Below are positions 34,166-51,495 of a DNA stretch of 64,000 bases, piece after piece. Positions within the stretch are counted from its first letter, which is position 1; every line of letters begins with the position of its first letter. The notes under the pieces were generated by a model. That model had not been told where the DNA came from and ran no database searches. It was given only the letters and a program-made list of their open reading frames with translations. The position numbers and the translations under genes were made by a program. This DNA comes from Sphagnum compactum (Eukaryota; Bryophyta; Sphagnopsida; Sphagnales): positions 14,322,001-14,386,000 of the forward strand of contig OZ234498.1 in the NCBI GenBank assembly GCA_965153455.1, in the 5' to 3' direction.

Positions 34166-35640
34166 CTATAATGGTTCAATCAATTCATAAATCCAAAAAC
34201 AAAAGCAAAAAAGGGGCTAATTTCATATTATGAAAAAATGGAATAACATCTTTGAAATCACATATTGATGTAGAGCATGCCACTGTCACAAAGAGGTTTA
34301 AAGAGGAAGTGAATAATTTAATGCGAGCAAAAAATGAAATACAATTAACAACAAAAAAAAGAACAGAATGTGTATGGGGGATTTATCCCAAATAAATTAT
34401 TGTGAAAGATTCTTTCAAAAAGGATGAGGTGTAATAGAAAAAAATTCTTGAACTTGGGTCTTTTGATTGTAAAAAATGTTTGCTAATTTAATTTGTGGAA
34501 AGTGTTTGGTTTAAACATTTAAATTGCATTTGGTGTCCAAGAATTAATTTCCCTTCCAAAAAGTAATTTTCACAAGAAGTACCATAGGGTTGGTGGAGAA
34601 AACTAAAAGGTTTTGTATTCTTCCAACATTGGCATAATGTCATTTTGCAATTATTAATTTTTGATTTATGGATGTTTAAAGGGGCATAGGATGTGTTTGC
34701 TTTGGGAAGTGATTGGCAGCCAAAACATGTCATTATCAACTTGGTTGAAACTATAAAAACTATAAAATAAACTTTAGCTCAAAGTTTGACAAATTTGTTG
34801 GACAAATGTGGCAAAAAAAATAAAATTGCTTATGTTAAGAATGAAAGGTTTAACTTCAATATAATGACTAGTGCATTGAAATCAATTGTGTCATGAATTT
34901 CTTGGTTAAAAGGAAAGTTTTCAAAGAACTTATTTTGATCATGTTTTTTTAAAGCATGTCAATATGGCACATAGATGAAAAGTGTGCAGAAATTTGAAAT
35001 ATGTTTTTATTAAATTTGCACAATCACATTTGCAAAACTACAAAAGTGTATTATTTCCAAAAAATATGGGAAAAGAAAGCAACAATGGAACAAAAAATGT
35101 GTTGAAGCTATAATTTTCCCAAGGAAGTTGAATACTTCAATGAAAACAAAGTAGAAAATTTTGTTTATCTTAGGTAATTTTGGATAAACTTTTGTTTTTT
35201 ATCATATATAGAATTGAACATTAGACTAGTATGTTTGTTTTTGTTTTGCAAATTCTTAGCAAAATAATCATGTTTCAAAAGGCTTTACAATCTATTGTGT
35301 TTTGTTACAACAAACAATATACTTCGAAGGTTATTGCATATGTGCCCATCTCCTCTAATGTGGCACATTTATTTGTGTTTTAAACCAATCCCATGGACAT
35401 TGGTTATTTCATGATGCATTACATTTTACAAATTTTCATGAGTTTAAAACTTAAGGATGAAAATGAAGTCCTACATTCTTTTGATAGCTTAATGGAAAAT
35501 GATTTAAATGTTACTAATGAATTTGCTTTGCTAGCTTCTAATGTTAGAACTAGCATTAAAAGGGAATTTAGTGGAATATTATACTCCTTCCTTTCATTTT
35601 AAAAAATATGTTGAAAAAAAAAACTTGAAACATGTTTTCT
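34166..35640 (+). pseudogene. Decayed BED-finger hAT transposase
   Basis: Conceptual translation with frame changes and stops gives, in the right order, the segments of a plant hAT transposase family. SLKSHIDVEHATVTKRFKEE (about 34250) looks like the His-x4-His half of a BED zinc finger. LGLLIVKN (about 34455) comes next. FDLWMFKGA and SDWQPKHVIINLVETI follow (about 34660-34755; FDLW/DWQP is the RNase-H-like core start). KNKIAYVKNERFNFNIMTSA (about 34825) comes next, with an Asp-to-Asn change at a position usually occupied by Asp in VKDEG. After it come FKACQYGT (about 34950) and LQKCIISKK..KRKQQWNKKC (about 35040-35110). Multiple stops mean the element is inactive. The 69-residue open frame at 35393-35602 may be its distal part. 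Confidence 0.7.
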
Positions 35641-36420
35641 TTGATGTTAGACGTTACGTTTAATAACTTCTATATTTTCATTTGTTATAAAGGAACAAGG
35701 ATAGGTATTGTTTAAGAATATGACAAGAAATATTTGTATCTTATGTTATTAAAATGCAATGAACCCACATTTTGCAAATTTTCATGAGTAAATTTTTTTG
35801 TAGTGTCTAAAAAATATATTGTTAACTAAGATATCTTTGATCAACATTGTAGTTTGAATATATTTGAACAAACTACAAGTACAAATGAACTTTCAAAAAA
35901 ACTTGTCCACAAGGAGTTGTTGATTAAATGATACCAAGTGGATGTGAAAAATATCAAAGGTCCTTTTCAATAATGAGAAAAACATGAATCAATGTTTTGG
36001 TTCTCTCTCCCGCCAAATTTTTAATGTGTTAAATCACAAATTGAAATGAAAAGGATTTTTTTTCTTGGTCAAAAAATACAAACTAATCATAGGAGATGTC
36101 GTTTACAAACTGAATTTTTTAAAAATTTAATATTTGTAATAAAAGATATGTATTGATCCGAGCAAGTTGTAAATATTCATTTTAGTAGAATTCATTAAGA
36201 TGAATTAAAAATTCAGAAGAGAAATTTTTAAAAATTTGAAAATACTTTTGAGAGATGAAATTATTGAATATGAAAATATAAAAAATAAATCATTCACCTT
36301 GTCAATAATTTCATCAAAAATAATATTTTTATTTATTTTTAAAACTTTGATTTTGTGATTTGAGAAAAATTGTTGTAACCAAGTTGTGAGAGCCACCTAA
36401 AAGATAATTGACTAGTGGCA
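35641..36420. other. AT-rich spacer
   Basis: I see no gene, RNA or clear repeat here. It may contain the undetected 3' end of the hAT remnant. Confidence 0.5.
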
Positions 36421-37200
36421 AACCGATATGTTGGTTCATTTAAGGTCCATGCAAACGAGGAAGCGGCAAAGAGAGCATGAAAAGAACTTTGTTCAATGGA
36501 AAGAGACCCATCACCCTCGGGTCTTAAGGGAGACCCTTCTTGAGTATTCTATGTCAATGAATTTAAATAAGGCCATAGTAAGGGCCCACCTCTTTGCAAT
36601 AAAAGTTTTTGTCAGGTGTGCGTCCATAAGTCCATCGCCCTCTATTAGGACCGGTAGCCCTAAAGAAGGGGAATTTTAGCTCTGGGTTTTCTTGCCTGCA
36701 AGTTTTGCCGACCTACTGGGGCGGACCGGCTGCTTGGAAGGGGCGACATGGTGTAGCCGGTTTCCAGGGGTGGGGGAGAGACTGATGTCCCGTGACTGTC
36801 AGCGGTACTGGCCAGAACGGCGACCGGCAGCAACAGGTGATGTCAGGTGTGCAAAAGACAGAGAACGGCGATTTTTCTTTCCTTTCAATGGGCGTAGAGG
36901 TGGTGGTGAATCTCTCCCGTTCCTTTCTATTCTCATCCGACGGCCAAACGCCTGCGTCACCACCCACCTGCACAGACCGTCCGATCCGGATGTACGGTTA
37001 CGGTCCTGAAAGGCTGGTGCAGTCATCGGACGGTCATGGTGACTAGTGGGCTTCGCGAAGCTGTCGCTTCCTGTCTCTCTCCTCTTGCTCCCTCTTCTCT
37101 CTCCCTTCCTCTCGCGTAGTCTTCGATCGTGTCTGCGAGCGGATCTCAAGCTCTACTTCTTTTTCTTATCTGCTTGCTTCTCACCGGGACTGCACGATCA
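36421..37200 (+). promoter_or_regulatory. Upstream region and CT-rich leader of the GapCp gene
   Basis: G+C rises sharply from about 36640. A CT-rich block at about 37065-37130 (CTGTCTCTCTCCTCTTGCTC and following) resembles a plant 5' untranslated leader. GTTAGTG at about 37203 could be the donor of a leader intron ending at the GGATGGCAG acceptor near 38152, just ahead of the coding start. The 83-residue frame at 36428-36679 is Arg/Lys-rich and unrecognised. Confidence 0.4.
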
Positions 37201-37864
37201 ACGGTTAGTGCATCCATGCCCTCGTTCTCTCTATTTCCTTTTTCTTAAATAAAATAAAAATTGCATTCTTTTTCTTTTGGTTGGGGGTCTTGTTATGCGG
37301 TGGAGTCATTGGTTAATGTGCTGATGGTAGCTTTGGTTGCGACGACGATCGATCCCGTATTCTCTGTTCCACCAGTTTTCCGATCATTAATTCTGGTAAG
37401 GGCATTTTATGTGATGATATGGCTGCGTCTGCTTTTGGTCATGTGGAGCTTTGTTTCTCGCTTTTGTTTGTGTTTGGCGATGATGACGAGGATTGTTTGG
37501 TTCTTCGTTGTTGTTGTTGTTGTTTTCGCTTGTAGTCACTCTCTCAGTATTTTTTTTTTGCTATGTCCAATAGCGATGGGATGTCTGAGAAAGCCGGCGC
37601 CGGATGAAGCATTTCTTGTTGTTGCTCTCTCATTTTGTTGGTTTATCGGTGAGGAACTGTCAGGCGGAGGTCTTTTTGGTATTTTTAAAAACGATTTGTA
37701 TCTTTAGCTGGGGGACTATCGGTCTAGCTTAAGATACTCCGGATGTCTATATTACTTATTTGATAGGAGTAGCGGAATAGGAGCGTTAGAAAAACTTTGG
37801 CTGCATGTGCCGTTCTGCTCTCCGACGAGGTCTTTGAGGGTATTTTCACCCATACCTACAGTGA

Positions 37865-37910
37865 GGAGCTGATGAAGTCAGTGGGGAGTAACGACAGCTA
37901 GTCACTGCCA
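37865..37910 (+). repeat. Intron-shared element, copy in the GapCp leader intron
   Basis: The 23 nt beginning GGAGCTGATGAAGTCAGTGG recur at 41646 in a later intron of the same gene, and looser similarity extends to AGTCACT about 20 nt downstream. TGATGA fits a C-box, so a small nucleolar RNA is conceivable. No CTGA D-box is visible at proper distance in this copy, so I leave it as an unassigned repeat. Confidence 0.6.
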
Positions 37911-38185
37911 CCGATGATTAAGGTGATAGTTTGATACTTTGTGGGTGACAAAAGGTCATGAGTGCAGTCGTTCTTGTTGTATTTGTTTTGATTTTGGCTG
38001 GGACTGACATATTGGTTACCTCGAAAGTGTCAATTTGGAGTTTTCTTGGCTCTCAAAGATAGGTAATGTGCAGTGCTTTGTTATACTCTCTCTGCATTTG
38101 GCCGACAAAGAACTTCTGTCAGCAGCTTATTTGTTTTGATGTGGATGGCAGATTGCATCGCTCTTGAAGCTATTGTTCAAGACAA

Positions 38186-43546
<5,361 letters not shown>

Positions 43547-44880
43547 CCTCCATTTTGAAATAAAAAATCTTGCAGTTGAAACCTTAGCAGATGGAACTAG
43601 ATTTTGCAGATTATTTGCTTCCACTATTGCACTGAAGTGACCTTGGTACATGATTAGAAGGATAGAAATGAGGTTGATTATGAACAGTAAGGTTTGCTAA
43701 GTCTAGACAGAGAGGTGAGAAGAGAATAGCTTTTTGACGAAGGTGGTTTAAATTGTCAAATCTTGCCCCACATACCTCAGATTTACTCACCCAGACATTT
43801 CAGATTCTGAGTAGTGGAATGCTGAAATGCCGGTATGCACTTTTAGCAGGATAAATAGAGAAGAGAACACCTCGTAGTAATGGAATATGCCAGCAATTGT
43901 ATGTCTTTTGCTACATGTTCCTAGATATTGCAGTCAAAAGGAACAGTTAATCTGAGTGTTATAAGGGTGTTGATTTTAAATGATTAATCCATTCTGCATG
44001 GTTTCACAGTAGTTGAGCTCAGCTGAGTCTAGCTGCAATTTGGTGAAGTTTTTGGCAGCAGTTTTGTTCCTGGGAATATGTGGTACCAGAATCACAGAAG
44101 TTGATAGACTAAGAGTTAGGATGGGTACAAATTGGTGAGCTCAGGATATATAGTAATGCAGATTAGCAGATTGTCTTGGTCAGAACCGATGAGCCCAGGT
44201 GTTGTTGCAATGATAATGGGGATTTTTACTGTATGATACTGATGCTAGTTTTGTTCTTGTGGTGCTTGTGCAGAGATGACCACAGGGTGTACCTGTTTGT
44301 GAGGTCAGGATAGAAAATTTAAGAGGGGTGGGGAGTCCATGGAACTAATTAGTGTGGGCACTGGTTTTGCAGGGAATTACTATGTGTTTCTCACTGATTG
44401 GTGTGCTCTGGTGGTGTAGCAATTGTATAGAATTTCATGTTTGTAAGTGGGTTGGGTGTATAAATTTGTTATAAGATTGTTCATAAATCATAATTTGTGA
44501 TAAACCACAATATGATATCAAAATGTTATTCCGTATCATCCAACATTATTATTGTTACTATGGGAAGCACATTTGCATATATTATGTATCACATCTTCAT
44601 ATTCGTAATTTTATCTTTTGAAATATGCAATGAAATTATGTGAATCACATAGAACATTGAATTTGAATACAAAAAATTGCAGAATGATTTGATTTACATG
44701 ATGCATAAAAAACACATTTACAACTAATATTTAATTTAATCATATCAAAACATGTATCACTTACAAAAAAAATAGCACTTGTGTGTTTACAAATACCAAT
44801 TTTACAAAAGAGTTGAGGTGTTCAATATATTGATTCAAAACCAACTTTTACTTTGTATGAAATTACTTACAAAATCAAGA
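43547..44880. other. GapCp 3' flank and spacer
   Basis: AATAAA at 43559-43564 is a likely polyadenylation signal for GapCp. The remainder to about 44450 keeps gene-like base composition but has no open frame with a recognisable motif. AT-rich DNA follows. Confidence 0.5.
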
Positions 44881-44889
44881 ATTTAGGGT

Positions 44890-46000
44890 TTTCATCCAAT
44901 AGATATTTATATTTCTAGACCAATTGCATTTGAAGAATTAACTTTGATGCAATATTTGAAACAATATACACATGATTGTAAATTATATCTTACCTATCAA
45001 CATTTCAAAAAAGATGATATTGGTTTTGTTATTTATGAAAAAATAAAAAATAAGTACAATTCACTAATTTTCATCTTGTTTATAATAGTGACGGTTTTTC
45101 TTTTAATATTTTATTACAAAAAATCATTTTGTAATAAAACAAACCTATTTTTTAAAAATAATGTTCAATTCTCATATATACATGAATGTCAAATAAGAGG
45201 ACTTTTCTACAATATTGAATCTTTACACATATATATTTAATGAAATATGCTAATCAAAATTTGTTTGAAAATGAAAAACAAACTCAACTTTTTGGAAAAA
45301 TATCCATATTTGAATCCGAATATTTAAATTGAAGAAATTATGTTTACATGTTCATCAAATGTGAATGAAAATATATCAAATTTTACAAAATACACTCAAC
45401 ATGATTTCAAAGATGAAATGCAAAATTGCATATTTTCTTATGTTCAATTGCATGTGTTAAATATCTTAATTAATCAATTAACAAGATTACCTCAATGATG
45501 ACTAGTAGTACTATGCTATTGCAAGAGAACAATGTTTAAAGTAAGCTCAAAGTACCACAAATCTATTTACAAATGTGTTTGTATTATAAGTAAGTGATTT
45601 GGCAAAATTATCTACAATATGTATACATTCTTTTAAAAAAGCTGAATTGTATTGTAAAATTTGTCATATTTCAATGGCCCCATGTTGTTGGTCCATAGCC
45701 ACTCATCATATTTTAACAAGTTTTATTAAGGATACTATAGATCTTGTTTTTCTTGAATTTTTAAATGTTATTTGTATTTTAAAAACCCACACAAATAGAA
45801 ATCGATTGTACACTTTCATGTTGTTATTATTTCAAAAACAAAGTTTTGGTCACACTTTGATGACAATATTATTATTATATGTTCACATTGAGAAGATGTC
45901 AAAGTATAATGATTTGGTTATCCATAAAATATTTGATAATAATGATAGTTTTTTATGTGACAATGGAAATTAATGATACGAGTATCTAAAATGAAAAAAA
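44890..46000 (+). pseudogene. Possible decayed Helitron PIF1-type helicase
   Basis: Translation near 44910 reads ISRPIAFEELTLMQYLKQY, similar to the RP..FE.L.L.EF..Y block found in PIF1-type helicases of Helitrons. Near 45075 another frame gives SDGFSFNILLQK, like the GEPYYYQKLLL block. Near 45180 HECQIRGLF resembles the EECHLRGL block. The order is right, but frames change between blocks and no Walker motif was found. The open frames at 44944-45240 and 45599-45973 would be pieces of it. The match rests on short motifs only and could be wrong. Confidence 0.35.
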
Positions 46001-47560
46001 TTAGTTACATGATCCAAAATTTGATCATATTAAATATGTAGCTATTGGGACACTTGTAATTCTTACAAAAATATATAAATATTTCAAAAGGAGCTATAAA
46101 TGGAACTATTACTATAATAACATATCCACATTTCAATAATGATTATGGTAATACAAGTAATAATTTTAATGGTAATACTAAATACAAGTTTTATCATAAA
46201 AATAATCAATACATTTACATTTACATGGGTGCAAGTATGTATCTAGGAACCAAAAACCATGTCGAATAGTGATGAGAACTATAAATTTTTTTACATATGT
46301 TTTTGTCTTGACATTTTAAAGTTGTGTTAATAATTCCAAATGACTAATATTAATATGTTGAGGAATTTAAATTAAAATTCATTAAATTTCATTCTAGGTT
46401 TTGGTTTTAATAAAAAAGACTTTTTGAACTTGAACAATAGCTACGTCAAATGTAATCAATTTTGCAAAGGACTAGGTAAAGGAGTCCTTTAATAAAATAA
46501 TTTTGATGATAATAACCTATTATTCACATTCAAAAACACTCACAATTTAAAAGTTATGAAATTTAAAATTTTTAGAAATTCAAACTCTGTTTCAAATTTT
46601 CAAGAGTTCATTACCACATGTAAATGGGTTGTAATGTGCATGAAATATTTTTTAAAGTTGTAGTTTATAATACAAGAAACTAAAACCTAAAATAGATAGC
46701 ATATTTTGGTATGATTCAAAATTATGAGAAATTTTCAAAACGATACTCAAAATTGACAAAAATTTCCACACTTTTAAAAATTCATATTTATTCAATGATG
46801 ATTAACACAAAACATGTGATCTATTGGGGAAACTATAACAAGTTGCAAAAAAATTCATTCAAAAAAATTTGATATGAAAAAATGAAAAGGACTAAAAAAA
46901 AAACTCACATTCCTTTTGTAAAGTAATCATGTTGGCTCCTATATATGTACTTGCACCCATATGACATTAAAAAAAACAGACATTAAAACATAAATATATT
47001 TATGAAACTTATTATTACAAAATATATTTTCCAAATATATTGGCATATGCATACTTCAGTAGCTACAATGTAGATTCTTTGTATTGTCGTAGAGTGTTTC
47101 AATTCATCCCTCTTGATAAGATTGTAGTCCAAATTTGAACACGATTGTCAAAAAACTTGTCAAATAATTAATTAATTAATTTTTAAAATATCATTTTCAA
47201 CCAAAAAACATTTAAAAAAGATTCCTGATTTTCCTTCACAAGTTATTCTTTGGGAAAACCATTTTCTAAAATTTTATATAATTCTCAAAATAATATAATT
47301 AATGTGAAAGGTGAAAATATTACATCCAACTTTCTTAAGTGCCTTAGTCTTTTAACTCCCTCTGCATGCAAGTAAAAAAAAGTGTAGTAGGGCAAGAACT
47401 AATGAAAGTGAGAATGGGGCTGTTTTGGGAATGAAGGTTCTTTGTTCTTTCTTACCCCTACACTTTTTTACATGCGGGCGGAGGTGGTAAAAATGGTTTA
47501 AAAGAGCCGGCAGGAACGGGCAGGTGAAAGGGGGCAGGAAAAAAAACCGACACCTGGCTC
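46001..47560. other. AT-rich spacer
   Basis: No gene is supported. Very AT-rich, with a TTAATTAATTAATTAA run near 47165. Confidence 0.6.
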
Positions 47561-47567
47561 AAATGAA

Positions 47568-47672
47568 GGGAAAGACGAGGAGGAGAGAATGGAAAGAAAT
47601 ATGCCTGGGGCAAAAGACGAGCAGGGAAAGACGAGGAGGAGAGAAGGGAAAGAAATATGCCTGGTGCAAAAG
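47568..47672. repeat. Tandem duplication, 56-bp unit, upstream of EXO70
   Basis: The word GGGAAAGACGAGGAGGAGAG recurs at 47568 and 47624 with an exact 56-base offset. It is followed in both by GAAAGAAATATGCCTGG and GCAAAAGA, with few substitutions. It lies about 0.8 kb upstream of the EXO70 start codon in a purine-rich block. Confidence 0.85.
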
Positions 47673-47843
47673 ATTTGCGTAGAACGAGCGGGGTTAGGAG
47701 AGGGACGCGCACGAGGAGGAGAACAGGAAATGGGAAGATCCGTGATTCTTGTGCAAATGGCGGAGAAAGGATTTGAACAGCAGCAATCGCAATCCAGTGC
47801 ATAGAACGATAGCCAAAAGAAAATTGTGAATACGAATGAGACA

Positions 47844-47883
47844 CAGAGAGAGAGAGACACAGAGAGAGAGAGAGAGAGAGAGA
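47844..47883. repeat. GA-rich microsatellite in the EXO70 upstream region
   Basis: An interrupted AG/GA run. GA repeats are common in plant 5' leaders, and this run lies between the purine-rich block and the coding start at 48407. G+C content rises across 47460-48406, which is the likely promoter plus leader of EXO70. Confidence 0.8.
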
Positions 47884-48406
47884 AAAGTGTTGTGGTTTAG
47901 GCCGCAGGAGGGAATACCAGAAGCTGCTTGTTGCAATTTGGGAGCTACCGACGGATTTTGTTGCCGCACAGATCTGAGATTGCGGTGAAGGGGGAGTTGG
48001 GATTTAAGCTTTTTCAATGTACTGTGGCCGCTTGTTGGGATTTCTGGAACACCCATCGTCACGTTTTTCAGGTTTTGCTATCTCTTGAGGTGTATTTGGT
48101 GGCTGGCTAGCTGGCTGGCTGGCTTGCTGGCTTGGTTGCTCTCTGTGGGTGTGTGTCTCTTTCCGGCCCCCATCCCACCAGAACGTTTTCTAGGGTTTTA
48201 CAGGATCCAAACTGGAAGGATCAGGCTGTTGGGTTTTGATATAATCGCATCATACTTTGTACCCCTTGTTTCCAGATGGCTTGATGGTGGCATAGAGAAG
48301 GAATTGTGGAGAACCCATGATCAAAACTTGCCTCTGCTTTTTGGGTTTAGGGGTAGTGTGTTTATAGCTGTTCTTTGTTTGGGGGGGGGGTGGTCTTGGG
48401 GGAGCT

Positions 48407-51400
48407 ATGGCGGCATCCGATGGGGAAGAGCGGGTGCTATTAACTGCACAGCGGATTGTAAAATCCCTAGGCACCAATGATACCATGACAGATGATATGC
48501 TCCAAATCCTTTCGAAATTTGATCACCGGTTTTCCAGCATGAATGACAAGTCGAAAAAGCATGAGTCAACAAGCTCGCAGGAATCAGATGAGCTTGAAAG
48601 TATACCACCTTCTTCAAGGACAACCGTGGCTTCAAACCCTACACCACTGCCTCCTCGAAAGCCAAGCAGAAAAACCAGCAAATCAAGCCTTGATAGAGCA
48701 GAAGATGTCATAATTCATTGGGATATGGCATACTCAGAGGAAGCCCGAGAAAGTATGATTTTTGAATGTCCTACTGAAGATGCCTTGGCATACCTTGGAG
48801 CTGTTGACAAGGTTCAGAATGTGCTGGAGTCACTCACAGTTCATGACACTGATCCTGGAATGCTGGAGAGAGTGCAGAACCTGTTGCAATTGGCCATGGT
48901 GAGACTAGAAGAGGAGTTCCGCAATATGCTCGACAAGCATAGTGAATCTGTTGACCCTGACTGGTTACTAGATTGTTTGTCGGCAGGGTCATTTGCAAAT
49001 ATCCAAGATAATGCAGTCAGAGCTGCACCAGAAAGCTCTGGAGAAGATGACAACGACGAAGATGATGATGATGATGATATCCCTGTGGCAGAACCTGTGG
49101 GAGATTTACCATCTATTGTGGACCTAGTTCCCCCAGAAGTTGCCCTAGACTTGCAGAACATAGCACAGCGCATGGTTACTGCAGGATTCAGGCATGAGTG
49201 CTGCAACGTGTATGTGGATGTCAGGAAGAGAGTTCTGGAAGACAGTCTGTACAGATTGGGTGTTGAGAGGCTCAGCATTGATGAGGTGCAGAAGTTGCCA
49301 TGGGAGACACAGGAACACACAATCAAGAAATGGAACCAGGCCATGAAAGTTGGTGTCAAGGTTCTTTTTGCAAGTGAAAAGCAGCTGTGTGATCAGGTAC
49401 ATACTGCTCACCCATTCTTTGGATCTTTGATTAAAAGGTTGCATTTTTCTGGGGAAACAAAGAGTGAGCAGGGTTACATTCTGCAAATCTCTATCCCAGG
49501 GTGCATGCTCCTGCACACCCAGTTGTTGGAGCAGACATTCCTAAAATTGCATGGCAGCAACTGTCTCAAAGTGGACCATGTAGCCCAAATTCTCACTTCT
49601 GAGTCCCTATTGATGGAGATTAAAGTTGAACACCATGTTAAATTGGTGATGGAATAATGTGCATATCACTCCCCTCAACTGATTGCCAAGCTGCAAATTA
49701 GCTGAACAAGAGAATCTCCTCATTCGCGTTGTGTTTCAGTTTCTGCTCTGTATAATGTCATCCACAGACTACTGCTCTTTCTCTTAACATTGCTCCTCAA
49801 CCGTATTGAGTTACGATCTGAAAAGGCAATCATTTCTGAAATAGGCACTAGAATGTTTTGCAAGTTTTCTTCTGGTTTTCCATTAAGTTTATACTTTCGA
49901 GTTGCCTTTAGCTGTCTCTGAATTTTTATCTGTTTCCTTTCACCTCCTCACTTTTGTTTTTATAGAATTTTCCTGGACTGAGACTCACCACATTCCTCCA
50001 ATTCCTCCCGTAGCTCAGGGGACACATATCTTACATTATATCCTTGCCTTTCAACTTCATGCTTGACTGTGGTGGTTGGAAAAACCGTGTCATGATGTAT
50101 GTAAAATGTAGCACAAGAAATCTGAGAGAAATACAGAGCACATCCTGCAAACTATTTATATACAAACATCTTGAGTGAATTAGAAAATGATGCTTTGGAT
50201 CATGATTAGTAGATTGTTTGTGTTGGTGGACTGGTTTCAAGAGATACATCATTTTGTGAACACAGGTGTTCTCTATGTACATGTTTATGATTACTACCAG
50301 AATATTAGCCTTGGTCACATCAGGTATCAAAGGTAAAAATTTGATGAGATGTTGAACTTATTCTGTCAAACTGTCTGTTGATCAGGTTTTTCCAGTGAAT
50401 TCCGACTTCTTGTTCTGCGAAATCTCTAAAGGGATAATGATGCAGATGCTGAGCTTTGGAGAAGCTATAGCCATTTCACGGAGGTCCCCAGAGAAGCTTT
50501 TTAAAATCCTGGACATGTATGAGACACTGCGGGATCTTATCCCAGACATTGATTCAATATTCTCTGGAAGTTCTGGCAAAAGTGTGAGGTCAGAGGTGTC
50601 AGGCATTTTGATGCGCCTGGGAGAGGCAGCACGAGGAACATTTGCTGAGTTTGAAAATGCGATTCAGCGAGATGGATCAAAGACGCCTGTGCCTGGGGGT
50701 ACAGTTCATCCTCTGACTCGCTATGTGATGAATTACATCAAGTTGTTGTGTGAATACACAGTAACTCTGAAGCAACTCTTTGGGGAGAACAAGAAGGAGG
50801 TACGAATGCTTTTGGGTGACAGCAATGGAACCCCAGTTGCTTATGGTGGTGATGATGCTCGAGATAGAAAAGAGGAGCTGTCACCATTGGCTGTGCAAAT
50901 AAACTGGCTAACCCATGTGCTTCGGAACAACTTAGAGGGTAAGTCCAAACTCTACAAAGATGTGGCTCTCACTCATCTCTTTCTCATGAACAATGTGCAC
51001 TACACAGTCCAGAAAGTGAAAAGCTCAGAGGTGCGAGCACTAATAGGTGATGACTGGGTGCGGAAGCACACTAGCCTCGTGCGGCAGTATGCAACTAGTT
51101 ACCAAAGAGCTGCTTGGAGCAAGGTCTTGGGCTTCTTGCGGGATGAAGGCATTCACAGCTCTGTCAGCTTGTCAACTGGGGTGTCACGGGTAGTGCTGAA
51201 GGATCGCTTCAAGAACTTCAACCTTGCATTTGATGAGGTTCACAAAGCACAGTCAACATGGGTGGTGGTGGATCCAGAGCTCCGTGACGAACTTCGCATC
51301 TACATTGCTGACAAGATTCTCCCTGCCTACCGTGCCTTTGTAGGACGGTATGGCCAGTTCCTTGAGACTGGCAGGCACCCTGATAAGTACATCAAATATC

Positions 51401-51495
51401 AACCTGAAGACTTGGAGGCTGCTATTGGTGATTTCTTTGAGGGTTCATCATCCAACTCAATGGCTGTGAGACGAAAATCACTGCCGCATCAGTGA
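48407..51495 (+). CDS. EXO70B: Exocyst complex subunit EXO70, B-type (EXO70.2 clade)
   Basis: Subunit of the exocyst, which tethers secretory vesicles to the plasma membrane; EXO70B members also act in autophagy-related transport and immunity. Two exons, 48407-49396 and 50386-51495, are joined in phase 0 by a 989-nt GT-AG intron (CAG|GTACAT ... TGATCAG|GTT). They encode 699 residues. The N-terminal segment LLTAQRIVKSLGTNDTMTDD closely follows the EXO70B start. An acidic run of Glu/Asp (about residues 213-225) precedes IPVAEP, matching the acidic segment before IPVAQP in EXO70B1. The Exo70 domain covers roughly residues 275-685, with FGEAIAISRRSPEKLFKILD, PGGTVHPLTRYVMNYIKLL, LFLMNNVHYTVQKVK, GDDWVRKH and KYIKYQPEDLEA. 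The start is the first ATG of the frame and aligns with family starts. An open frame running on past 49396 is intron. Confidence 0.95.

Noticed and set aside
49397-49657. C-terminal extension of EXO70 exon 1 open frame
   Set aside because: The family similarity stops exactly at the CAG|GTACAT donor and resumes at 50386, so this is intron read-through.
50005-50030. tRNA-like word CCCGTAGCTCAGGGG
   Set aside because: No cloverleaf or T-arm follows at the required spacing.
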